Below, piece by piece: positions 9,901-16,676 of a DNA stretch of 39,603 nt. Below the pieces are notes generated by a model. That model searched no databases. It worked only from the letters and a program-made list of their open reading frames with translations, and had not been told where the DNA came from. Location of the stretch: contig CATLBR010000023.1 of assembly GCA_949879795.1 (NCBI GenBank), forward strand, positions 1-39,603, read 5' to 3'. The position numbers and the translations under genes were made by a program. The stretch is from an uncultured Hungatella sp. Its GTDB lineage: Bacteria; Bacillota; Clostridia; Lachnospirales; Lachnospiraceae. Position 1 is the stretch's first letter, and each line of letters starts with the position of its first letter.

Positions 9901-10697
9901 CCTTTGTAAAGCTCCTCCCTGTCAGAGAGATACTGCTCATAAGTGGACTGAATGGGTTCCCTGTAGTCCCCCTCAGTGAAGGTCACATCCTTCAGCTCCG
10001 TCTGGAAAGTCGTGTGGCGGCAGTGGTCAGACCAGTAGGTGTCCAGCACCCGGATCTCCGTCATGGTGGGATCTCTGTGCTCCTCCCCCGCAAAATAATT
10101 CTGTATATGCTGAAAATCTTTAAATGTCATGGCCAGATTCAGGGAATCATACAGTTCCTTCAGCGAACTCTCATGGAAATCGCAAAAACCGTCGAACACC
10201 TTCACATCCCTGGGAACCTCAAACTCGGTCACCAGGGTGTCCGGTTTGGCGCTGTCGGTCTCCCTGGAATCCACAGGGTTGATACAGAAAGCCTTGACTG
10301 CCTCCTCCTGAGCCTGAGTCAGGGGCCCTGAAACTACGTAAGTGGTGGCTGTCCGGATCACCGGCTGTTCATCCTCCCTCAGAAGTTTCACACACTGCTC
10401 CGCGGAATCGGCCCTCTGATCAAACTGGCCCGGAAGATATTCTACGGAAAACACCAAGTCAGAATCATCATGTGGGAAATCTTCTTCGTAGAGCATATCT
10501 ACAGGCGGCTCCGAGAAAATCGTTCCCAGAGCCTCCTGGTAAGTCTCTTTCGACAGATTCTCAATATCATAGCGGACCAACACACGGACGGCGGATACAG
10601 AGTCTATTCCTAAGTAGCTGCTGATCTCACCAGATAACTCACGGGCTTTTACAGCAAAGTCCGGCTTTTTCTCAACATAAATTCTCTTTACACTCAT
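6933..10697 (-). CDS. purL: phosphoribosylformylglycinamidine synthase, single-chain form
   Basis: Catalyses the fourth step of purine synthesis, converting FGAR, glutamine and ATP to FGAM. At 1254 residues it is the large single-chain type, with N-terminal and synthetase domains (including WSDHCRHTTF, NETHNHPTEIEPFGGAATC and GGKDSMSGT) fused to a C-terminal class I glutaminase. The glutaminase has nucleophile Cys about 1095 (LGICNGFQAL) and the His-x-Glu pair about 1225/1227 (AHSERRGE). ATG follows AGGAGG. It lies only 14 nt after a histidine phosphatase gene and so sits near the end of a long leftward gene string instead of a pur operon, which is unusual. No PurR-type box or purine riboswitch was seen. 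Confidence 0.97.
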   Translation of the reverse strand: MSVKRIYVEKKPDFAVKARELSGEISSYLGIDSVSAVRVLVRYDIENLSKETYQEALGTIFSEPPVDMLYEEDFPHDDSDLVFSVEYLPGQFDQRADSAEQCVKLLREDEQPVIRTATTYVVSGPLTQAQEEAVKAFCINPVDSRETDSAKPDTLVTEFEVPRDVKVFDGFCDFHESSLKELYDSLNLAMTFKDFQHIQNYFAGEEHRDPTMTEIRVLDTYWSDHCRHTTFQTELKDVTFTEGDYREPIQSTYEQYLSDREELYKGRDDKFVCLMDLALLAMKKLRREGKLEDLEESDEINACSIVVPVKIDGVEEEWLVNFKNETHNHPTEIEPFGGAATCLGGAIRDPLSGRTYVYQAMRVTGAADPRKSLAETLHGKLPQRKLVTGAAEGYSSYGNQIGLATGYVKEIYHPNYVAKRMEIGAVMGAAPRNGVIRETSDPGNIIILLGGRTGRDGCGGATGSSKVHTESSIETCGAEVQKGNAPTERKIQRLFRRPEVSSIIRKCNDFGAGGVSVAIGELAEGLEIDLDKVPKKYAGLDGTEIAISESQERMAVVVDEKDVELFLGYAAEENLEAVAVAVVTEKPRLVMHWRGKTIVDISRAFLDTNGAHQEASVILEIPKRAGNLFADRSDIPDVKGRWLKTLSSLNVCSQKGLVEMFDGSIGAGSVFMPYGGRYQLTETQTMVAKLPVLRGKTDTVTMMSYGFDPYLSSWSPYHGAIYAVVSSVARIVASGGDYKKIRFTFQEYFRRMTEDPTRWSQPFAALLGAYSAQLGFGLPSIGGKDSMSGTFNDIDVPPTLVSFAVDVASSKDIITPEFKRPGSKIVVFRAERDSYDLPVYGQLTEGYGKLLQDIRAGRIISAYAVERHGMAEAVSKMAFGNKLGVKIEHNVDPRDFFAPDWGSIVCEVPDGKVGELSVTYTLIGEVTDRAALEYGNVSIPMDEALRAWTETLESVFPTRSGVEQTRVPDEPYDVDKKGGKVYVCRHKTARPHVFIPVFPGTNCEYDSAKAFRRAGATVTDKVFKNLTPSDIRESVEAFRKEIAKAQIVMFPGGFSAGDEPEGSAKFFAAVFRNAVIKEEIEKLLHERDGLMLGICNGFQALIKLGLLPEGVIAPQHSDSPTLAMNTIGRHVSKMVYTKVMTNKSPWLMGAELGGVYCNPASHGEGRFVAGSEWLKKLFDNGQVCTQYVDDKGNPTMDEFWNPNGSYMAVEGITSPDGRILGKMAHSERRGEAVAMNIWGEQDMRLFESGVEYFQ

Positions 10698-10711
10698 GTG
10701 GTGTTTCCTCC

Positions 10712-11341
10712 TTATTTGTGATCAAAGTCGACGTTCTGTTCCAAATGAGACCTGTCGTTGAGCTGTGTCAGGGTAAACTTCCCGGCAGACGGATCCCAGT
10801 CGATGGTGGATATGCTGGCGTTCCCCACAATGATGTCCTCATCTTCCCTGGGGTTGTCCCTGAGAAGATACTCCAGAAGAAACACCACCGTGGCGCCGTG
10901 GGACACCACGGCCACATCGCCTTCCGCCTGTGCCAGTATGGCCTCCAGGGCCCTGCCGCACCGCCCATACACCTGCATCTGGCTCTCGCCCTGGGGAGGC
11001 GCCACGTCTACCGGACTATTGTACCACAGCTCCAGCTCTTTGGGATATTTTTCCTGGATCTCGTCCATGGTCATGCCCTCCCACACGCCGTACCCCACCT
11101 CCTCCAGCCCTTTCATCTGCTCCACAGGAACATTCTGACTCTTTCCGATGGCCAGACCTGTCTCATAAGCTCTGGAAAGAGTGCTGGTGAACACTTTTTT
11201 TACCGGCCGCCTCTCCATACCTTTTGCCAGACGCTCCGCCTGCCTTCTTCCCGTCTCATTTAAAGGGATGTCCGTGCTCCCCTGAATCCTTCCCGCCACA
11301 TTCCAGTCCGTCTGTCCGTGGCGTATCAAATATAATTTCAT
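10712..11341 (-). CDS. histidine phosphatase family protein (phosphoglycerate mutase-like)
   Basis: A 209-residue cytoplasmic member of the histidine phosphatase superfamily. The phospho-acceptor motif LIRHGQT is at about 5-11, and the second catalytic histidine is in VVSHGATV near 148. The IQGSTDIPLNETGRRQA stretch is typical of the cobC/gpmB-like branch. Possible activities include alpha-ribazole phosphatase or a broad sugar-phosphate phosphatase; no cobalamin genes are nearby, so I leave the substrate open. It is separated from the sigma-like gene by about 53 nt and from purL by 14 nt, all leftward, so co-transcription is likely. Confidence 0.92.
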   Translation of the reverse strand: MKLYLIRHGQTDWNVAGRIQGSTDIPLNETGRRQAERLAKGMERRPVKKVFTSTLSRAYETGLAIGKSQNVPVEQMKGLEEVGYGVWEGMTMDEIQEKYPKELELWYNSPVDVAPPQGESQMQVYGRCGRALEAILAQAEGDVAVVSHGATVVFLLEYLLRDNPREDEDIIVGNASISTIDWDPSAGKFTLTQLNDRSHLEQNVDFDHK

Positions 11342-11394
11342 CTGTCCTCTTCCTCCAGACCGCCTGCCGCCTCTTCCCGGCAGTTCCGGCTTTT

Positions 11395-11907
11395 CTACCT
11401 CCTGGCCACGCTCATGGCATCCAGAGTTATCTTCATAATATCCTTTATCTCTTCCCCGGTCAACTCCATGCGCCTGGCCAGCTCCTCCACCGTGGCCTCC
11501 CGCCCCAGCTCCCCGGCCAGTTCCGCGGAGACCTTCTCCAGACGATTGACACGGTCCGCTATCTTCTCCGCTGTCCTGCTGTGCATGGACTGCTCCTCCA
11601 CCGCTTCCTCCAGGGCTTCTCTCACCCGCTCTCTCATAAAGCAGGTAAAACTCCCGTCTTCGTATTCACCCACAGCCAGGACAAGAGCCATATTGGCCTC
11701 CTGAACCAGATCTCCCGCAGGCACCCCTCTGTTTAAATACTCCTGAACCATCTCCAGAACTGCCTTTAAGTTTCCCTCGATCAGTCTGTCCTTCACGGCC
11801 TGGTTCCCTGCCGCAAGCTCCTTAAGAAGTCTTTTGTTCTCCTCCTCACCGCAGCTCTCAAGCCCGCCCACTTCGCCCAGATACATCTGGAACACATCTT
11901 CTGCCAT
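11395..11907 (-). CDS. shortened sigma-70-like protein (regions 1.2-3, no region 4)
   Basis: A 170-residue protein similar to primary-type sigma factors. MAEDVFQMYLGEVG resembles region 1.2, KDRLIEGNLKAVLEMV with GDLVQEANMALVLAV resembles regions 2.1-2.2 (core polymerase binding), and ELGREATVEELARRM resembles region 3. The aromatic/tryptophan melting surface of region 2.3 and the -10-reading region 2.4 are not recognisable, and the protein ends before any region 4. It may therefore bind RNA polymerase core without normal promoter recognition, or act as a regulator. ATG at 11907 is chosen because GAGGAG is spaced 6 nt from it; the frame is open to 11952. It starts 11 nt after the M14 paralogue stops. 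Homology is clear to me; function is inference. Confidence 0.75.
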   Translation of the reverse strand: MAEDVFQMYLGEVGGLESCGEEENKRLLKELAAGNQAVKDRLIEGNLKAVLEMVQEYLNRGVPAGDLVQEANMALVLAVGEYEDGSFTCFMRERVREALEEAVEEQSMHSRTAEKIADRVNRLEKVSAELAGELGREATVEELARRMELTGEEIKDIMKITLDAMSVARR

Positions 11908-11917
11908 CCTTCTCTCC

Positions 11918-12853
11918 TCACTCATGAAGCCGTTTGATAATCTTAAACACAATAGACCCTTCCATCACCAGGGGTTGGTTGTGAGCAAAGAAAATGATTC
12001 CTCCCGCCGGCGACAAAATCCGGCTGACCACCTGGCCTTCAAGAGGATGTATGACCTCTGCCAGCACCTCCCCTCTGTGAACCTCCTGTCCCGGATCCAC
12101 CATCCGGCGGCAGATTCCAGCGGCGTCCGATTTCACGTTTCTCAAATCCTCCTCGTGAAGCACCGTAGCGATGTAGCCGCTGTGGCTGGTGTACCTGAGG
12201 ATCCCCATTCTCACCAGAAACCTCAGCACCGACGCCACCGCCTGCCTGGCCGACTTCTCGTCGATCCTGTCCGTGGCGTTGGTGTACAGGGAAAAAGCGC
12301 TGGTATCCCATATCTGCCAGTTGTAGTTTAAAGTAGTGGTGTCCACCGGCTTGGGCTTGCGGATCACCACATAGGGAAGACCGAAAAGGTTTGCCAGACC
12401 GGGGTTCTGAAACCCAGTCTCCATCATCCGCACATGGGGAATAAAATCCCCCTGCATATAGAAGCTGGGGAACTGAATCCCGTAGTTGTAGTGCTGTACT
12501 ACGCCGAACACCCCTGCCGCTATCCTCTGGGTGGTCTCCCCCTGGTCATAGCCGGGAAACATCCGGTTGATGTCCGTGTTGTCCACGGCCCAGAAACGCT
12601 TGCCGATGTTCATGGAAGAGTGATTCACCGATGGGATCACCAGCACCTCGTTCCCCGACACAAAGGCTCCCCTCTCCTCCAGCTCCTTTAAGGTTTTCAC
12701 CAGCTGGGAACACACGTACATCTGCTGCACCTCATTGCCCCGTATGGCGCCCACGACACAGGCAGATTTCTCGCCTCTTCCGAAATAGTAGCCGTAGACC
12801 GTCAGGTCGTCCCGGTATGTATTGCCAAGCTGATAAATAATCTCTTTTCTCAA
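11918..12853 (-). CDS. AstE/AspA-type M14 paralogue lacking catalytic residues
   Basis: Member of the succinylglutamate desuccinylase/aspartoacylase branch of M14, 311 residues, clearly homologous to the gene just upstream (shared NxxxMNRIFPG-like DINRMFPG at about 94-101, PHVRM at about 139-143, and a C-terminal beta domain). The zinc motif HxxE has become RGNE (Arg38, Glu41), the second zinc-ligand site DIH is Gln-Phe-Pro (127-129), and the catalytic Glu position after VV is Ile164. All but one catalytic residue are gone, so it is predicted to be a pseudoenzyme, perhaps a subunit or substrate-binding partner of its neighbour. It begins with TTG overlapping the upstream stop codon (TTGA), with GGAGGTGA well placed, so translation is probably coupled. 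Confidence 0.88.
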   Translation of the reverse strand: MRKEIIYQLGNTYRDDLTVYGYYFGRGEKSACVVGAIRGNEVQQMYVCSQLVKTLKELEERGAFVSGNEVLVIPSVNHSSMNIGKRFWAVDNTDINRMFPGYDQGETTQRIAAGVFGVVQHYNYGIQFPSFYMQGDFIPHVRMMETGFQNPGLANLFGLPYVVIRKPKPVDTTTLNYNWQIWDTSAFSLYTNATDRIDEKSARQAVASVLRFLVRMGILRYTSHSGYIATVLHEEDLRNVKSDAAGICRRMVDPGQEVHRGEVLAEVIHPLEGQVVSRILSPAGGIIFFAHNQPLVMEGSIVFKIIKRLHE

Positions 12854-13788
12854 TGATAGTCACCTCCCAGCACACGGGCGATCAGGGAACCGCCGTTGAC
12901 GATAGGATACTCTCTCAGAGTAAATACCATACCGTCGCAGGGGGCGTGCAGCACTTCCTCCACTCTTCCCTCCAGCGGGTTCAGAATCTCCCCGATGACC
13001 TCTCCCCGATGAATGCTGTCCCAGTGGTCCACATGGGGGATGAAAATTCCCGAGTGGTTGGCATTGACAAAGCCTACCTGCCCGTCTGTAGAGATAATGG
13101 GCTTCTTCGGCTCGATCACATCTCCGTCCCAGATCCCCATCTCCTTCATGAGGCAGAATATCCCGTCAACCAACTGATTGCCGTACTCCAGGGTGATTCT
13201 CATGCCCACCCCCATCTCCACCACCAGGGTGGGAACGCCGATCATGTTCAGACTGTGGGCCAGGGTGGCCTCCAGCACCGTGGCCGCACCGTGGACCCAC
13301 ACGTAGTCAATATTCAGTTTTTTCGCGAAGGGAAGCAGCCTCTCTGCCGTAATCTCACTCATCCGCACCTGGGGGATCTCCCTCAGGAAAATATTGCTGG
13401 CATGAATGTCCACGCACATGTCCGCCCCTCTGATATCCTCCATCACCCTGGAGGCCACATACTCCGGCACCGGCCCTTCCTCGCTTCCGGGAAAAATCCT
13501 GTTCATGTCCAGGTCAAACATGGGAATTCCCCTGGTAATGGAATCCACCCCCAGAGGATTCAGCGCAGGATAGATATCCACGGTTCCTCTCAGATGCTCC
13601 ATATGCTCCCCCAGCCGGCGGCCCAGCTCATAACACACATACTGGCCCTCCAGCTCATCTCCGTGGGTTCCCGTTACAATACAGATTCTCTTTCCTTTCC
13701 CGCCGCTCCCTTCCGGTTCAATGGTCCGCTTGCGTATGCGCAGCTTCTCGTCCACCGGAAGACCGACGGAAACGACAGTCTTCACCAT
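12850..13788 (-). CDS. succinylglutamate desuccinylase/aspartoacylase family protein (M14)
   Basis: A zinc-dependent deacylase or carboxypeptidase-like enzyme of 312 residues. Zinc ligands are His42 and Glu45 (GTHGDELEG) and His129 (VDIHAS); DMNRIFPG lies at 94-101, and the catalytic Glu191 is in VVEMGVG. A small C-terminal beta domain (about 220-312) resembles the AstE C-terminus. Family members hydrolyse N-acyl amino acids or related amide bonds; the true substrate here is unknown. ATG at 13788 has a GAGG site inside the end of the transglutaminase gene, and its own stop overlaps the TTG start of the inactive paralogue. Position inside the ATP-grasp/alpha-E/transglutaminase cassette suggests it acts on the product of that pathway. 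Confidence 0.9.
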   Translation of the reverse strand: MVKTVVSVGLPVDEKLRIRKRTIEPEGSGGKGKRICIVTGTHGDELEGQYVCYELGRRLGEHMEHLRGTVDIYPALNPLGVDSITRGIPMFDLDMNRIFPGSEEGPVPEYVASRVMEDIRGADMCVDIHASNIFLREIPQVRMSEITAERLLPFAKKLNIDYVWVHGAATVLEATLAHSLNMIGVPTLVVEMGVGMRITLEYGNQLVDGIFCLMKEMGIWDGDVIEPKKPIISTDGQVGFVNANHSGIFIPHVDHWDSIHRGEVIGEILNPLEGRVEEVLHAPCDGMVFTLREYPIVNGGSLIARVLGGDYH

Positions 13789-13789
13789 A

Positions 13790-14572
13790 TTATTCCTCTA
13801 CCTTTACATATATATTCTGTCTCTGGGAGGCAAACCCCTTAAAACAGCCTTTATCAACAGTACAATCGCCAAAATCTCTGCCATGGGACAACTTGATGTA
13901 TCCGTCGTCTGCCAGCCGGTTGTTGGTAGGGTCAAAACCTGTCCACACTCCGTCCGTGTAGACCTCCACCCACGCATGAGTGGCCCCTTCCCCCTCCATC
14001 ATGCCGGCCACATACCGGGCAGGATATCCTTTGAGCCGGCAAAAAGCCAGAAAGATATGGGCATAGTCCTGACACACTCCCTGCCCCCCGGCCAGAGCCT
14101 GAGCCGCCGTGGTGGTCACGTCGGTAGTCCCCGGAGCGTAGGAAAAATCCTCATAGAGGCGGTTCATCAAATACATGAGATAATCTCCGCCGACTTCCCG
14201 GTTCCATCCCCGGTCCGCCTCCTCCAGATACCTGCAAAGCCCTTCATCGGGAACCGTGTAAGCCGATGCAAACCGAAACAGCGGATGGGCATCTTCCGCC
14301 TCCGCTGTCTCTCTGCTTCTATCTACAAAAACCGTTCCCGACGCCTCCACCTGCAGGCTATCATGGAATTCCATGGCCTCCCCCACACAGGTCCGGTTCC
14401 CAAAGCCGTCTGTCAGCACAAAAAGCCGGCCCGACGGACGGATTTGGCAGGTAAGGCCGTAACAGTTCTGCTGCCTGTCCTCCATGGGAAGACAGCGGAA
14501 CACAAAATGATGCTCCTTTACCGGACGGTCGAAGGTCAGCTCCATCTGGTAGTGAAACTTAAGTCTCCTCAA
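13790..14572 (-). CDS. transglutaminase-like cysteine protease-fold protein
   Basis: A 260-residue protein with an N-terminal beta-rich domain typical of bacterial transglutaminase-like proteins (about 1-90) and a transglutaminase core carrying the complete triad Cys167 (GQGVCQDYAH), His199 (ATHAWVEV) and Asp214 (GFDPTNN). No signal peptide or membrane segment. Such proteins may act as peptidases, amidases or cross-linking enzymes. Within the family association of permuted ATP-grasp plus alpha-E plus transglutaminase, it is thought to process a peptide product. It starts with TTG at 14572, preceded by GAGGTGA 6 nt away, 1 nt after the alpha-E stop, so translation is tightly coupled. Confidence 0.92.
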   Translation of the reverse strand: MRRLKFHYQMELTFDRPVKEHHFVFRCLPMEDRQQNCYGLTCQIRPSGRLFVLTDGFGNRTCVGEAMEFHDSLQVEASGTVFVDRSRETAEAEDAHPLFRFASAYTVPDEGLCRYLEEADRGWNREVGGDYLMYLMNRLYEDFSYAPGTTDVTTTAAQALAGGQGVCQDYAHIFLAFCRLKGYPARYVAGMMEGEGATHAWVEVYTDGVWTGFDPTNNRLADDGYIKLSHGRDFGDCTVDKGCFKGFASQRQNIYVKVEE

Positions 14573-14573
14573 A

Positions 14574-15257
14574 TCATATCACCTCAAACAGATTCCAAAG
14601 GGCCTCCAAAGCCTCTTTGTCATGTTCCTTCCAATCCTCCCCCAGCCCCACGATGCCGGTAAGTTTTTCCTCGCAGTCTTTCTTGTAGGAAAGCCCCGAG
14701 CGGTGAAGCCGGTTTAAAAATTTGCTGTACTCCTTCTCTATGGACCTGGCAGGGTACCCAAGCCTCATATACAGGTCAAGCCTCTCTAAGTACTTCCCGC
14801 ACTTGATGATGTTGCGGCACACCTCATCCTCCACCTGGTCATCCATGCAGCCCCAGAACGCGTTGAGGTAGTCGATCACCTGCTGCAGGTCATAGACAGG
14901 AGCGTCGGCTTTTCCGTTCTCCCCTTTAAGCACGTCCAGAGCCAGCTGGACGTACGCCAGAGTGTAGGTCCCCAGCTCCCCCCTCATCACCACAGCGTTG
15001 TCAAAGGCCCTCTCCATGTTGCTGATGATAGAGTTGGGATCGTCCTGGTCAAACAGATATCTCTGCTGAAAATTTTCTTTGCTCCCGTAGACGTCGGGAA
15101 TGGCAATCTTCTCACAGAAGATTCTGTAGGCCTCCTCGTCCCCGTCGATCATCTCGTCATAAAAATCAAAATAAGTCATCAGCGTTGTGAGGACTCTCTC
15201 CCCATACCGTCCCAGCCAGAACAGCCGGTCCGCCTTTTCTATCGAGATAGCACCCAT
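14574..15257 (-). CDS. alpha-E domain protein (DUF403)
   Basis: A 227-residue all-helical protein starting with [19 protein letters not shown], the signature opening of alpha-E (DUF403) proteins, which are routinely encoded next to circularly permuted ATP-grasp proteins. It is shorter than the roughly 300-residue alpha-E proteins I know, but has no visible break. Function of the family is unproven; it is proposed to work with the ATP-grasp ligase. ATG at 15257 lies 19 nt inside the end of the ATP-grasp coding region when that gene is read in its restored frame. In the actual sequence the upstream frame stops 163 nt earlier, so coupling may be lost. Confidence 0.9.
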   Translation of the reverse strand: MGAISIEKADRLFWLGRYGERVLTTLMTYFDFYDEMIDGDEEAYRIFCEKIAIPDVYGSKENFQQRYLFDQDDPNSIISNMERAFDNAVVMRGELGTYTLAYVQLALDVLKGENGKADAPVYDLQQVIDYLNAFWGCMDDQVEDEVCRNIIKCGKYLERLDLYMRLGYPARSIEKEYSKFLNRLHRSGLSYKKDCEEKLTGIVGLGEDWKEHDKEALEALWNLFEVI

Positions 15258-16536
15258 GTGTCCTTAAAACCTCCTCCCTGTGATGAATTGACCACAAATG
15301 AATCCGGATTTCGGGAGAATCTGGTGAGCCCGCTGGGCCACACTCTGGTCTCCTTCCCTGCCAGCACAAATGCCCGCAGATCCGCTTTTCTGGGAACCTC
15401 ATGATCCCCCTCCACAATACCTAAATCGATGAAATCAATGACCTCCTGGGCTCCGCCTTGATTACCTCCGCCAGATCTTCCAGCTTCTCTCTGGTCAGGT
15501 CACTTCCGAATATAACTCCGTAGCCCCCCGCCTCGGACACGTCCTTCACCACCAGCCGGTTCAGATGTTCCAGGATAAACTTTCTGTCCTCCTCATAAAA
15601 CGCCAGGTAAGTAGGAGCGTTGTGGAGAATGGCCTCCTCTCCCAGATAATATTTTATCATATGGGGCACAAAGTAGTAAATACCTTTATCGTCCGCCACC
15701 CCGTTGCCCGGCGCGTTGACCAGAGCCACATTGCCGTTTCTGTACACATCCATGATTCCGGGAACACCGATGAGCGACTCCGGCAGGAAGCACAGAGGAT
15801 CCAGATACTCGTCGGAGAGCCGGCGGTACACCGCTCCTACCTGCAGCCTGCTCCCACCGTACTGGCGGTAATACAGCTTATTGTCCTCCACAAACAGGTC
15901 CTGAGGCATGGACAGTATGGCCCCCGATCGCTCTGCCAGGTACGAATGCTCGAAAAACGCGGCGTTATAGCGCCCCGGCGTCAGAACCACATTGATTCCC
16001 CCTGTGTTCACGTAATCCATGGTCTCCTTCAGCATGGCCGCATAGTTCCGGTTGTCGATGATGCGGGTTCTGGAAAATGTGGACGGAGCGGCCTGGCGGG
16101 TCAGCTCCCTGGCAATCATAGGATAGGAAGCCCCGGACGGAATGCGCAGATTGTCCTCCAGGATATACCAGTTTTCGTCCTTTCCCTGCACCAGGTCAAT
16201 CCCCGAGATGTGACTGTATATCTTCCCCGGAGGCACAATCCCCTGGCACTGAGGCAGATAGCCCTTGGAAGAGTATACAAAATCCGCCGGGATCACACCC
16301 TCCTTTATGATCTTCTTTTCCGAATAAATGTCCGCCAGAAACAGGTTCAAAGCCTGAACCCTCTGGGATAACCCTCTGTTCAGGAATTCAAATTCTTCTG
16401 CCTCTATGACCCTTGGCAGAGGGTCAAACGGAAACAGCTGTTCATGAAACTGGCTGTTTTTATAAATTCCGAATTTTACTCCGTACCTGGCAAGCAGACG
16501 GTTGATGTTCTCCGTGTGGTCGATCAATTCATACAT
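15239..16536 (-). pseudogene. circularly permuted ATP-grasp protein (DUF404/DUF407 type), frameshifted near the 3' end
   Basis: Read from ATG at 16536, the open frame gives 371 residues and stops at 15421. It matches circularly permuted ATP-grasp amidoligases: ILEDNLRIPSG, VLTPGRYNAAFFEHSYLAE, LVNAPGNGVADDK and VVKDVSEAGGYGVIFG are all present. The final eight residues do not fit the family. From base 15448 the next frame encodes 69 residues with the expected family ending: [25 protein letters not shown] and [15 protein letters not shown], stopping at 15239. About five expected residues are missing at the joint, which fits a deletion of roughly 16 nt. The restored protein would be about 437 residues. 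As it stands the enzyme lacks its conserved C-terminal active-site block, so it is probably inactive unless the shift is a sequencing error or is bypassed. Confidence 0.88.
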
Positions 16537-16606
16537 ATCCCCTCATTCCTTTCTCCCTTTGTGTTTCAAATACACCTGCATAGTTCTTTCTACCCCGTGT
16601 ACGTTT

Positions 16607-16641
16607 TACAAAAGGCGCCCAAAATACACTTGAGCGCCTTT
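16607..16641 (-). terminator. terminator after the helicase gene
   Basis: On the minus strand AAAGGCGC (16641-16634) pairs with GCGCCTTT (16618-16611), followed by TTGT. It lies between the helicase stop and the start of the ATP-grasp gene string, so it separates the two transcription units. No convincing promoter for the ATP-grasp string was found in 16537-16610. Confidence 0.6.
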
Positions 16642-16676
16642 ACCTGCTACAAATATAGCCTATCTTTTTAATTTTG

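Noticed and set aside
9255..10331. Long frame antisense to purL
   Set aside because: It lies wholly opposite a certain gene, has no domain I recognise and no suitable ribosome site; high GC codon bias creates such mirror frames.
10712..11341. Assigning cobC or gpmB to the histidine phosphatase
   Set aside because: Both are compatible with the motifs; no neighbouring cobalamin or glycolysis genes support either.
15421..15460. Programmed frameshift in the ATP-grasp gene
   Set aside because: No slippery heptamer is present at the joint, and expected family residues are missing there, so a deletion explains it better. AGGAGG near the joint keeps a small doubt.
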